This document shows, in pieces, positions 48,271-60,910 of a DNA stretch of 64,000 nt. Each line of letters starts with the position of its first letter. Position 1 is the first letter of the stretch. The notes below the pieces were generated by a model. That model searched no databases and had not been told where the DNA came from. It saw nothing but the letters and a program-made list of their open reading frames with translations. The DNA is from Saxidomus purpurata (lineage: Eukaryota > Mollusca > Bivalvia > Venerida > Veneridae): assembly GCA_022818135.1 (NCBI GenBank), contig JAFMSR010000002.1, positions 28,992,327 through 29,056,326 of the forward strand, written 5' to 3'. The translations under genes were made by a program, and so were the position numbers.

Positions 48271-51200
48271 CTACAATTAGATACAAAACTGCTCTATTTT
48301 ATTTACTCGTGAATTTTATTGATGATCATACGTTACACTTAATATCGTTGTGCAGGCTTAATCTTCCTCTTTGATCAAATGGTTCCGGTCCTACGACGAC
48401 TAGCAGTCAATCATCTCTGACTAACTGTATTCATTGGGAGCCAAGCTACCTACCTGACTCTTTATGTGTGAAAGTTGACATATTCTAGCATTAAATATGT
48501 GGCTGGTGATTGTCTGCCCCAGGACCAGTTGTCTGGTTTTATATCCACGAGTACAAAACTTAAATACTGACGAAACTCTGAACAGAAAAAAAATTGTGCC
48601 ATGTTTTTGTGTGTTTATTGTGGTAAATGATTTAAAGTTCTCAGAAGAACAATACAGAATAGAAGCTCGCTTTCCATTGTACATAAGTGCATATGAATGG
48701 ACATGAGAGTTTTTATTGCTGTTTACATTTTGCAAGACATATTAGTATTTTTAGTTGATCGAAATACATGTAGTATTTATTGGTATCCCTTTTACCTAAT
48801 GTTTTGAAAATACGTTTAATACATTTTTACTGCTGTTTCAATCACATTGTATAATGGTTATGTTTTTTCCAAGGTGAAATTATACAATTGTACTTCTGTC
48901 TTTAGTTTAATGACGTAAGCATGTTAAAATGGTATGTGGTGTATTTCCTTTTACATAAATTGCACTTTATTGTCCTACATTTTTTTTAATATTTCATATT
49001 ATTTGAAAGATCAAATTTATTTTTGTTTAGTTATCATTACTCGGTTCGAAACTCAAGTTTCATTTTTGTTACAATAGACTGATGTTAAAATTTCCACCGT
49101 TTATCAAAAGTTTTGTTGTGGAAATAACGTGAAACTAGTCTTATCGATCTTAATGCTAATACATGAACAATCAATATTCATTTTCATTGAAAACTGGCTT
49201 AAACAATAATAAATTGTTCGTTAAACAATTATTTTTCTAATTAACGTAACGAAGATTCGAAGAATTTCAACTAATTTTAACAGACTATTCCCCTGATTCC
49301 TGAATACATGCATTAATAGCAGTGTTTGTGAAATATTTATCATTACGTTGTTTCGTATTAATATTAGATGTTTTAACGTGCGCAACAAAGGATTTGAAAG
49401 GCATTTATGTATTGTAATGATATTAATGCTCAAAGACTGACTGCATATATGAATATTAAATTTAAATTCGTAGATTATTATAGACTTTAAGCAAACATTT
49501 GTAATAATTGAGTTTAAGGATACAATGTAAATACATATAAAAGAATTTTAAATCAGATCAGAGTTAAGTCACTGGATTTGTTTGCGTGTACACAAACATA
49601 GAAACTGTATTTTTTACTTTATATTTTTAATATTATTTTGGTCTGCGAAACTTTTACATTTAAAATTCAGAATAATACTGAAAGACATTAAAGAAGCTTT
49701 ACGAACTTTAGAGCAGGGGTTTCGTTTTAATTGCGAAAACATAGTCTGAATATCAAAGTAAACAAATTTCATATTTGGTATTTGGTCACACATGTTTTAA
49801 AGGTTCCCTGAGGACTCCTGATACTAAAATGAGTACTACATTATCTTCGTAGTTAACATAGTCAATAATATAACTGGCGCTATTACCATCACAGTGTAAA
49901 ACACTTTTTGTCTAAAATACATAATTGTCGATCCATTAGCCTGACCTTGTCTGGCTTCATGCAAATAGCCTTTCGAATACTAAACCGTACGAACTTGAAA
50001 TCGTAATGATGTGTGGAATACATGGCCTTCCCTTAGCTTACAAATATACAGCCTTTTGATTGAACAATGCAAATGTATTCAAGTGGTAAGGTATTTTTAA
50101 CCGTTATTGACTGTCATATAATGCATAAATTATTATAATTTATAGTAACATATATGTATGTAATTTGGTGATTATTTGTTTGTTCAGTTACATTATTTGA
50201 TGATTGGCCCTCAAGAAAGGGGCACGCGACATCAACGGCTACAAGTGAAGTCACACCTAAATTACAATATAGTCGCTAAAGATGTAAGTATAAACATAAG
50301 ATTAAGACAAATATGCAATGAAAGAATAAATCCTCAACACTATGAAAAATACGTAGAATAAATTCAAAATTTCAAAGATTGGCTATAAAGGGAGGAATAA
50401 ACACCTACTTCCATCTAAAGAACTTGAAATGTACATTTCAATCTAGGAATTTCCTAGTAATTATTAATACATCTGCACATTGTAATGACATTCGAATTAA
50501 ATTCACAACAATAAAATTGTGAGGTATGTATTATAAACGTTAATACACTAAGCCGAGCCGCAACGTGATAATCGGCCCTCTTTCAGTCGCATAACAGAAC
50601 TCAGGCTAAAGCCCTCGCGTCGATATGCTTCTTGTGTGTCGATTATCACGTTCCCAATTGGCTTTGCCGTCTACTATTGTCTATTTATAATAAGAAACTA
50701 TGGTTATGTATGGAACATCGGTTTATATTTGCTGGTTCTGTACGGTTCGCAGTTTAGTACAGAACGAATGTCTTTACATATGAGCAGCACAAAATGGCGC
50801 CAAGATTTTGTGCGAATCGCTCGAACAGTATCTCATGTTTGTTAGTGTCGCTCAGTTATTGGCTTGATTTTGCGTATCTCGCACCTTATTCCAATTTGGT
50901 TTACTAGTACTAGGTAAATTACAGCACTAAGTAACCAGCGCATGCTAAAATGTCGACTGTTTGCGCTAGACAATAATATGCATGTAGAGACGCTATTGGT
51001 TGCATATATTTTTTTTCTTGCATAATTTTAGTAGTATAAGAACACTCAGAATTATGGCACATGCATTGATAGTTCAAGTCGAGTCGTAGGATGTGAATAT
51101 CCGGTCATCCTTTGTCCGGAGAACAGCTTTACATACCACAGGTACATGTTTCCTCAAGAAAACAAAATTTAAGGAGTTCCTCCTGTGTGGCTTTGGTGTT

Positions 51201-53500
51201 TCTGAGGTGGACAAATTGGACACATCGGGTACAACATACATATATTATTTTATCTTCTCTTCAAACAGTAACATGTTAACAGTAACTGTACATCCGGTAT
51301 TCAGCAGATAAACCCTGCATTTTTATGGATAAACATTCTAGTTTAGTTTATGGTGTTTTTAGAATAAACCGTCTAGAAGATAGATCTATACTTAAGGACA
51401 AAAGTTCTGTCCGGTTCAAAATTGTTTAATTAAATTTTAATTGTACGTTACTTTCATTTTTTTATTTGCAAATTTATATTTGAAGACTAATTACTATATC
51501 ACAAGGTGTTAAGAATTCTATGCAAAAACACTCAATCAACCGTGACGGCATAAACCATGAATTTCACATTCATCTACATTTTTTGGACATGAAGCTTATA
51601 ATCACAAAAATTTCAAGTGATTTTTGTTACCAAAGGACAGTCCTATTGAAAGACGTAAAAACTTAGACAAATACTCAACATATGTTGTTATTAAGAAGCT
51701 TTCAAGATAGCAAAATTTGCACGTTTTATGTCGACTGGAGGTCAGTAAGCCTACAACACATGTTGCACGTGCGTTAAACGCCCACGAAGATTCTATTCCA
51801 CGTCACGAACATTGAAAATGTGTAAATTGATTCGAAAATGATGATATTCTTATGCTTTTCTAATTATGAATAACATACCAAATTTCAGTTTTTGTGTTAC
51901 GTTAATTATACCGGACAGAATTTTTGTCCTTAAGTATATTTCTAATTCTAATTTATTAATAGCTTTTCAGAATCGTTTGCAAAGTAGGTCTCTTGCATAT
52001 CTTTGCTGACAAAACAAGAAAGTAGGCTTGTTGTAATTTTCTGTTTGTACAATGAGCCTATATCACAAACGACATACTGTACATCTGTCCTCCAATAAAT
52101 GGCAAGTCTTGCCCACTGCAAACCGGTGTTTGTATTCTGTGAGTAGTTATGTTAAGATGTTATGTTTGGATTGTAGTCAAGTAAGTGAAACAATCATTAA
52201 CAAGAGAAAACATCTTCGGACCATGCACAGCACATGAATACAGATTGTTGCCACCTTTTATCAGACATCTTTTTTTATAAACTGTCAACGTTTATAAATT
52301 ATCAAATTAGCTATTTGGAATTTGTTTAGCTGCCTGGGAGAACCGCCTGCTTTATATAGATGACCGTTTTAACAGAATAAACTGGAAATGGTCATTGTAA
52401 ATTGTAAAACTGCTTTTCCGTTTTATAAACATTTGTCTACAATTAAATATCATATGTATTCATATATTCTGTATTTTATGAACATGGAATCAATTTTAAA
52501 TCATCAGAAAATTAAAGTCTCAGGTGACTTCTCTTGCATATTAATGTGAGAAATGATATCGCGTTCTACATCAAATCGTACTCCCTTAACGACACATAAC
52601 GCACATATTGATATAATTATCGCGTATCAATAATTTCCCCGGAGAGATCTTTAGACTGATCGCAAATTGATATGAACATATTGGCATACAAATGCTTCAT
52701 GCAATGTTGTACAATGTTTGGCTATACATATTAAAATAGTATAATAAATATCATAGCTATACATATTAAAATTCTATTATAAACATGATATGTTGACCGA
52801 TGGCAAGGATACTACCAAGATCTATGGACAGAATGTATGTGGTATTAATCGAGGCCACAGCTTCTTATATTTCGAGAAAGCATTAATCTGTTCATTTTTT
52901 ATCGCCAACAATGGAAATGCTGCTTAAATAATATAGATAAGATGCGTTTTTGCAACTTATGAGTCTTTCATCTCGCATATTTTAATTATGTTTTTCTTGA
53001 CTGAGACAAACACGCGACGGCGCCATACGTTATATGTCTGGGTTCGGCTTTGGAAAAGAACCATATAAATAAAGACCTAAAGAGTGAGTCAAGCGATAGG
53101 ACACCAAAATAGCTCAGCGTGATGTACTTCAGGTACGCGATCAGGTAACCAATTTTGCAAACGTGTTATTGAATACGTTTAAATTTTAATTCACAGGCAA
53201 AGTAACAAAGGCGTCTGCAAAATAACAAAGTCTTATGGAATTTTGTTTATGGAGATCAAATACTTCGGTAGATTTCACATCCAACATTACCTTATTGCAA
53301 TAATCAACTGTGTTAGTCTTTTTAGTCTGTGAAACAGAGCAAGGTAAATAATGTTTTGAGAATACTGTCAGTGGATCAAACTAATGCGGCTTTACATGAC
53401 TTAATTATCTAAAACGATGAAAATCCCATGTCTGTGTTTCATTTAAATTGATTATTAAAGTGTATGGTACACTAGAGAGAGAGTGAACATAAACAGCTTT
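48271..53500. other. Gene-free stretch between gene B and P2
   Basis: No supported exon. The poly(A) signal of gene B is uncertain: an ATTAAA variant at 48490 and an AATAAA at 49208 are candidates. A short tandem duplication around 'gctatacatattaaaat' occurs at about 52722-52790. The patch 50560-50670, richer in C and G with 'gattatcacgtt' and its inverse 'aacgtgataatc', forms a potential hairpin-forming pair. Confidence 0.5.
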
Positions 53501-53501
53501 C

Positions 53502-53740
53502 GTGGTCGATTGGTTAGAGTCGCTTACCTGAGATCGTAACCTCTCATAGGTTGAGGGCCATGGGTTTGAGCCCTGCTACCGACTAAGTCTCTCTATGTGA
53601 TAAAGTTGGCATTTTCTTATGTAGAATTGGAGTCTAGTACTGGTTCTACCCAGCAACGATTGTTTGGTTAACTGTTCGGCTGTTAAAATGACCAAGGTTG
53701 GAACGGGCGTTAAACTCATAAAAAAGAAGAGTGAACTTAG
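53502..53740 (+). mobile_element. Second tRNA-derived SINE, different family
   Basis: The head 'tggtcgattggttagag' fits box A, and 'ggtttgagccc' about 50 bp later fits box B. The body ends in 'gaacgggcgttaaactc' and an A-rich tail at about 53715-53727, a common bivalve SINE ending. The tRNA body cannot fold into a full acceptor stem as far as I can see, so it is not a tRNA gene. It sits 220 bp before P2. The open frame 53664-53870 runs out of its tail and is not a gene. Confidence 0.65.
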
Positions 53741-54209
53741 TCTACCTCCGATCGATAAAGTGTATCTACACTTTGCTTATAAACTAAGATCTGAAAGCAT
53801 CTTTGACTTTTCATCGCAAAAAAACTTTCGGATACAATTTGGATACTCTTTGACAGCGTTTATGACATAAAAATCAAAGAAAATTAAACAGTATACAATT
53901 GAGTTGTAACTGAGTTACATTCACTTGCTAAAAGATGTTCTAGAGGAATCATTTCGTGAAATGGAACAACAGTTAGGCACACCCGTCCGAATAAATATCG
54001 GGGGAATAAAGTACTACATTGTAAGCAACTTTAACTATCAACTTTTATTTATTCGAAATTAAATGAGCAAGTGGACAGTTTTGATCTTGAACAAAACGAC
54101 TATTTTGCCGACAGAAATACAATTACTGTTCTGTTCATATGTCATCGCTTCTTTACATACAGGAGCATCTCATTGGCCAAAGAATGCTTGCGCTATTACC
54201 TTCAGAAAG

Positions 54210-55389
54210 GAACAAGAGCCATGTTACACATGGTTAATCCCCCCGCCAGGAAGAAGTTACCTGAAGGTTGTACTTTCGTACATTTTACTTGGTGAGAGGA
54301 AATCCTTAAAAAGCCGTATAGTTATGGTCATGCTGAGTACAGTTTTCAAGTAAGTGGAAAAAGAATAAGGCAATGAAGAGAAGGTTTGCAAAATTATATT
54401 AATGTTCATTATCAGTATAGGTATGATATTTTTCTATTTGACTAAAAGTAGGCAAGGTAGAGTTATTGTTCTTGCACACTGCACTTCCTACCAATGTGCT
54501 ATGTCAGTGTATTAAGTTTGAAGAAATCCCAAGTTTGGAGCTATGGGGGTTTTTTCAAGAACTAGGGGAAACTCAAAAGTAGGCAAGGAGTATTGTTCTA
54601 CACACGCACTTCCTACCAATGTTGTCAGTGTTTAAGTTTGAAGAAAATCCCTCAAGTACTTTTGGAGTTATGCTCTGGACAAAACTTTTAAAGTAAATCT
54701 GATAAAGGGGAATAACTCTAAAAGTAGGCAAGGTAGAGTTATTGTTCTTGCACACTGCACTTCCTACCAATGTGCTATGTCAGTGTATTAAGTTTGAAGA
54801 AAATCCCTCAAGTACTTTTGGAGTTATGCTTCGGACAAGTAAATCTGATAAAGGGGAATAACTCTAAAAGTAGGCAAGGTAGAGTTATTGTTGTTCTTGC
54901 ACACTGCACTTCCTATCAATGTGCTATGTCAGTGTATTAAGTTTGAAGTAAATCCCTCAAGTACTTTTGGAGTTATGCTCTGAAAAAAACTTTTAAAGTA
55001 AATCTGATAAAGGGGAATACCTCTAAAAGTAGGCAAGGAAGAGTTATTGTTCTTGCACACTGCACTTCCTACCATTGTGCTATGTCAGTGTATTAAGTTT
55101 GAAGAAAATCCCTCAAGTACTTTTGGAGTTATGCTCCGGACAAAGTTTTTCAAGTAAATCTGATAAAGGGGAATAACTCTAAAAGTAGGCAAGGTAGAGT
55201 TATTGTTTTTAACACTGCACTTCCTCCCAATGTGCTCTGTCAGTGTATGAAGTTTGAAGAAAATCGCTCAAGTACTTTTGGAGTTATGCTCCGGACAAAA
55301 TTGGGACGGACGCACGGACGGACGGACGGACGGGGACGGACGGACGAAGACCATTTCTAATATCCCCTTCGCCTGCGGCGGGGGATAAA
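54210..55389 (+). mobile_element. Repeat-bearing element inserted in the P2 T1 exon
   Basis: The element interrupts T1 between ...AITFRKE and LEHWELFP. Its left part carries 'taatccccccgcc' (54235-54247) and its right end carries 'ggcgggggata', which pair as imperfect inverted ends. Inside are six copies of a unit with the core 'agtaggcaagg' (54447, 54578, 54723, 54869, 55028, 55184; spacing 131-159 bp), then a (ggac)n run at 55307-55344. No transposase is present. Exact joints are uncertain: an AGAG at both sides may be a target duplication, or the insertion may have occurred between GAA and TTA with no duplication, as Helitron-like elements do. Confidence 0.8.
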
Positions 55390-56704
55390 TTAGAGCATTG
55401 GGAATTATTTCCACGTTATGTTGCTCCATGTTGGTAGGTTTTGCATGACAGTAAAGATGATATAGCAACAGTGAACTAATTTAATCAATGTTTACAAGAA
55501 AACCGCAGACATGGCATCTGTGTCTCAAGGTTCATTGGTTATCAACGTTTCTTATCCGAGCTCGCTTTGGTAAGTTTAATAATCTATGTGAAAATCCCCG
55601 TTTTGGCTTGACAACATAATATATGGATCCATTTCCGTTATGTGATATAACAAAACTGCTTATTTATCCAATTTTGAGAACCAAAGTGGTAACTAACAAA
55701 TGGTCTTCAAGTGTTTATATGTTTATGCATGTTGATTCTACCAACCGAGCTGTTTTAATTGAAAAGAAGCCTTTTCCCGTTTGCATTTTGATTTGTCATA
55801 AAACTTCAATTCAGTTTTAAATACTCAATTAAATCAATCTTTTTTTCAAATTATGGTTACGACTTACATGCTTAAGACAACTTTGAAATTTTAGCATCTG
55901 CCCCTTTCTCGTTAATTATGATTGTTGCAATATATTATTATGTTTCAACGTGCATCACATTTAAGTACTGATCACTTTGATAACTGATACTACAATCATG
56001 TAAAAATATGAAAATGAAATGCAGTGCATGCCGAGAAAGAATTTATTTAAATGGTCTAACATTGCACTCATTTATTCAAATATTAAATGTGTCTCAAATT
56101 GTTGGAATAAATCTATATTGCAAAATAATGTTTTTTTGTTTTACAGGTATGGGGCATACTTATAACGCTTGAAATAATTGCTGCAGCACTCGTAGATTCC
56201 GTTGGTACAACTGAAACCATTCAATAATACTTTTCAGAGTCTCATATCGAAATAATAAACCAGTTTATTCAGTATTTGGACTTTGCTCACATCACCAATA
56301 TCGAAATCATAAAAGTTTGCTGATTGCTTGGACTTTGAAACATGTAACACCACTCAACAGAAAGTTGTGAGGACTAAGCCGATTGTGAATTTGTTATCAA
56401 CAAATCCGTATACAACGTGCACACTATTCTAACAATAGAATTCAGGCTTAGCTTTATCGTGTTTCAAAAGTTCCCGCACCCTATATAAATTGTTTTAGAT
56501 ACATGTATACACTGAGACCGTACTGGATTGGCTTCACAATTTACTTTAATGTTAGTTTTGTGCATACGTTCGTAACACCGTTCATATGTAAGAACGTGTC
56601 TGTATTCAAGTTGGCTTAGTTGTTTTACATTACAAGAAAAGTGTCACCGCCGTTTAGACTTATTTTTCTGACCTTTCGCACATCAAAGCAGAGCACAAGT
56701 GTAA

Positions 56705-57640
56705 GTGTTTCGCTATGCATACACACTTCTAGAACACCCAATTAATAATATCAAAACCATTTTTAAAAGATACGCTCATGAAAATTGGTCAACAAATTTA
56801 GATCGTTCTTCTTATATTCGGTATAAAGTGATAAGAAGAATGGAAAAATCATTGTCTTACAGAGTTTACATCACCGCACACCTTAATTGAAATCACAAAA
56901 CCGTAAATTACGGTAATTATCAATGTTCCAAATTATCTAGAAAAGTTCAGTTTTTGTTACAAAAACGGGTTTTAATACCAATTCCAGATACATTATATCC
57001 TGCCTTGATCAAAATATCCTCCAAACACTAAATTTGATGATGGATTTGATGATCTTTCTAACCTTACTGGAAAGTCCTTTCCCATGCATTTATCCAACAA
57101 ACCACATTAATTGATTCCATACAGTGCTGTATTTTCTCCAAATTTAAATTTTTACACACCGAACTGACCATGAGGATCAATGAGAAATACCGAATACAAA
57201 TTCTTGAACACGGGTACGTCAAAGGACAAATGAGTTGAAAATGAAGTCAGGGTACTCATATTCTATCAAATCTTCATCCGGTTGAAATGCAGTTGAGGAT
57301 TAAAATCAGTTTAAACTGTAAAGATTCCTTTTTACACTTTACATCTGCCAAAGAACATCTTAAAGGATTTGAATGAGCAAACATTGCCACATGTCTGCTA
57401 ATTTTATATTAGTGAATTAAAAGCGAGTGTCTGTTTTACGCGCAGATTGATCACAGTCTGGTAATTTTAACGTTTATGTGACTTTTGAATATTTGGGTTA
57501 CTGTATTTACAGCGCTGCAGATCATAGTGTTTGGTACCTATCTTTCTAACTCAGGTGGAATGTTAAATATCTATCTTTGATCTTAGGGTTTGGAAATATT
57601 CATCAACATATCTTAAAAATTGAATAAACTACAATATTTC
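56705..57640 (+). other. Unidentified ~0.9 kb insert in the P2 membrane exon
   Basis: Channel homology stops after the S4-S5 remnant at about 56705 and resumes with the S5 remnant near 57680. The intervening sequence has no match to the channel genes and no repeat that I recognise. In gene B the two flanks are contiguous. Nature unknown; insertion or local rearrangement. Confidence 0.55.
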
Positions 57641-57905
57641 TTTTAGGTGTATACTTAGAAAAGTGGTTGAGTGTATGTGTATGCGATGTTGTCAATATCT
57701 TGTTTGCTGCTGCATATTAACTACGATCTAATAGGCGTTGATTACTCTGATGACTGTCGACTGGGCTATGATTTACCAGGTTCGACTGCTGGTCACGTGA
57801 TAACAGGAGCATATGCAGAGTTGTCGGATTGCCAGTTGGTATTTTTGAGTTTAAGTTTTATAAGTATTACAGCTATCACTATTAGACAAACTTTCATGCG
57901 TTAAC

Positions 57906-58426
57906 CGTTGAAGAGACGTCCTTAAGAAACGGTTCTACACCAGAATCAAACGGTACAATGAAAATGCTAAAAAGTGTTCTTGAAATGAATAATTATTACA
58001 AAAAATCACATATGATTGTACTCTTCAATGTGAGCATTTAAGTCCCAGGATCTATTTGATATCACTGATGTTGTAAAATAAATACACTGAAGGGATAATG
58101 ATAGAACAATGTTCTATTTACTCTAAAACAATGTTGACATATTCATTTCTTTTGTATTCAAATAATTTCTTCACGAAAAAGAGTTGCCAGAAAGCCTTTC
58201 TTATTTTTTGTAATATTAAAAACAATACTGCTCTATATTTCGAACATGTACATCGATTGAAAAAATAAATTTAATGTTTTTAGTACAAATAAAAGCCATT
58301 TTCGCCGGTAAAAGATCGTTCTTGGTAAAATAAATGGTACTTCTTATTGTGGTCCTCGGACTTCAAAGGTGGTCAATCACATTTAAGCAACATTTGATGA
58401 TAGTTTTTGCTTTTTGTATATTATGT
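57906..58426. other. Gene-free stretch
   Basis: Downstream of P2. The first part may be the decayed 3' end of the pseudogene. No gene or repeat was identified. Confidence 0.4.
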
Positions 58427-59025
58427 TAGAGAATTATTTAAGGAACAAAAAGACCCATTACATAGAGTTAGATCCCTATTAGAAATTTACATTGTATTAC
58501 CTTTTATAAAATGTTGTTATTACTCCCCGTTAATGTGAAAGTATTTAAAAAGTTGAGTATATCTTTTTTTATTTTAATATAATTTCTACTTTTTCATTTG
58601 CATTGGATAGATATACAAATATTTTAACTTGAACCAAAAGACAAGTTTTAAAACTGCATGTAGCTTCTGAATTCATTTATTTCCAATCTGTCTTGTTTGC
58701 GCAACCAAGATAGGTAACGGGAGGTAATAAAACAAATTCAGACTTGCATTTCTAATACATTCCATCTAAATATATCATTTTTAATGCAAATAGTTTGCAA
58801 ATATAATACAATAGGTCTTATATTTATATATTCCCTTAGGCAAAGTATGTTTATTAAATTTGCACTTATGATAAAATAGCTCTATCTTGGTTGGGCAACC
58901 AGGATAGGGAAATCAAATTTTAAAAATACCTCAAGTGAAAATCATACTTGAATTAAGCGCTTAGCGAAAATTATCAGATGTTAAAGTTTCAAAGAAATGT
59001 GTAACATGGCCAAAATCTGATTATC
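58427..59025 (+). repeat. Dispersed ~0.6 kb repeat, copy 2
   Basis: Partner of 5991-6555, about 52 kb away, same orientation. Besides the shared landmarks, this copy keeps a second palindromic segment at about 58690-58710 ('cttgtttgcgcaaccaag'), which is damaged in copy 1, so it is the better template for defining the family. Confidence 0.75.
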
Positions 59026-60890
59026 CATCTGAATAGTGATAGGTGCATGTCTTGACCATTTTCTTAGCTGATTTTAAAGGCAGAAGAAGTTGCCACCAGC
59101 AAGGTACTTCTATAAGTCATTAGTAGTTATTCATGAATATTCACAGAAACATGCATATAAACACACATTGTACCAGACGATTTAACAGATTATCCCAAGG
59201 GTAAATCTGTTTCACTAATGTCGTCTTCAGGGAATATAATTATTCTATGGTAATTACTCGCATTACTGTAAGGCAAGTATATAAAGCTGAACCTTATGAC
59301 AATGACACTTTCTGTTATCCAAAGTGAGGTTCATAATTATCTAGCTTTTCAAAAATCAAGAAAAATAGCCCCAATGATTTTGCACTGTCAATATCTTAAT
59401 CCCATGTATCCAATAACCTCGTGAGAGCAGTATTACAGGATTGTTTCCCCCTAATAACCTCGTGGGAGCAGTATTACAGGATTGTTTCCCCCTAATAATT
59501 ATTATGTATAACATCAGTCTCACGGAACTATGACTGAATTTGATACGCTAAGGTAACATATGATTAAGAATAGACTAAAATCCATTTAAATCATCAATGG
59601 GACATATTGTTGATTCTACAATGTCAAATCGAAAGGAAATAAATTCACTCTTAAATGTTTGTTCCCGAGAGTCTCCCATGCGTATATATGTTACTTTTCT
59701 TGTAACACTTAAATGTATTTAAATTAGTGAAACATACTGAAAACTGATCACTCAACGATGGAGATGATACAAAAACCATTTCGACTTAATCAGTATATTT
59801 TTGTGTAAATATGACCGATTATTGAAGAAGTCTTCGATACACTAATAGGCGTTTTGATAAGCTGTCTAAATTTTATTATGAAGTCAGATCATTTATTGCT
59901 ATTAAACTTCCCCGTATCATTATGATATATAATATTAAAGTCTTAAAGAATAAAATTATCAGTATTGCACAAATCTGCAACCATATAAGTCAATCCATGT
60001 TTGATTAGAATTTAGGGACGGCATACAAAGCTTGCTTGAATGATGTGCAGCGCTTCACCTAGAAATTCAATAGATATGTGTTCTAGGTCAAGACGTCTTT
60101 TATACACCACTTGCTGAGGAGTCTATACCAAAATACCTGCACTCTTCTGACAAGATTCAAATTATAATCAAACATGGATTGACTTAAATATATAACTCAT
60201 TATTTTGTAGATTCGTGTAGAGTCTTTAATCAAGAACGACTTTATTTCAATATTTTTTTTATATTTAAAGTAACATGACTTACATTATCTTTCGAAGAAG
60301 TTTCACATAGACCAATATATCTGCCGGAGTGTTTTCTTGCAAATGAAATTTTAGTTCATCCCGTTTAGGTTAGTGAAATTAAGCCCAGCTTCTTTAAATT
60401 AAAATGTTGATAAACAATACGTGGGACAAGTATGTTCGTCTGACAGCAGCCTTACAGTTAGATACACCATAGGTTACCATTGTCTGTGTCCTTTACCATT
60501 AAAATTATATCACTATCAGTTCTCATATAGTAGAATAATAACTGTTTTAACAATAGGTTTGACGGTGAGTTTCATAATTGACTAACATAGCCAAATATAT
60601 AACTGTTTCAACAAATGATTTGTAACAATACAAATGTAATACCCCCAATGACATTCTTAAATTAGATTAACTAAGATAACTGCAAAATATCATACAAAGT
60701 TAAGGTGCAGTGACGCAACTCAGATGTGACGTGTTAACTGTATTTACAAGGATCTAATGCAGGCCAAATATTTGAAGATTTACGATATAGGACAGTTTTA
60801 GAACAATATAATTAAACGGAGTAACATATCTTTTATTGTTACAACTTTTCCTTCATAAAATGTGGTATTGGTACTAGTAGTACATGTAGA
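59026..60890. other. Gene-free stretch
   Basis: No supported exon. It contains the short tandem duplication listed at 59412-59493. Confidence 0.5.
59412..59493 (+). repeat. Two tandem 41 bp units
   Basis: Two adjacent 41 bp units, each beginning 'aataacctcgtg' and holding 'agcagtattacaggattg', differ by a single base. The near-identity indicates a recent slippage or duplication. Confidence 0.85.
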
Positions 60891-60910
60891 AAAGAGCGGC
60901 AATGCCGCCA

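Larger units (their letters stand above)
53961..57905 (+). pseudogene. P2: unprocessed Shaw-like K+ channel pseudogene
   Basis: It retains the family gene structure but is broken throughout. The T1 exon begins MEQQLGTPVRINIGG, shifts frame before KLNEQVDSFDLEQNDYFADRN, and shifts again at GASHWPKNACAITFRKE. It is then interrupted by a 1.2 kb element (54210-55389) and resumes as LEHWELFPRYVAPCW with a stop replacing the second Trp-side codon. The donor 'ttg|gtaagt' (55570) and acceptor 'ttacag|gtatgg' (56147) are still intact, 577 bp apart. The membrane exon starts VWGILITLEIIAAALVDS, meets a TAA at 56226, keeps an S4 trace (FKLA, stop, LFYITRK) near 56610-56640, is interrupted between about 56705 and 57640, and ends with an S6 trace (AGHVITGAYAE) at 57788-57820. 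Retained intron sites show it arose by DNA duplication, not retroposition. Confidence 0.88.

Noticed and set aside
53502..53580. tRNA gene
   Set aside because: It has good boxes A and B but no complete acceptor stem that I can see, and a SINE-like body and A-rich tail follow.
54447..55200. CRISPR-like regular repeats
   Set aside because: The whole ~150 bp unit is repeated without unique spacers, in a eukaryotic genome; these are ordinary tandem repeats.
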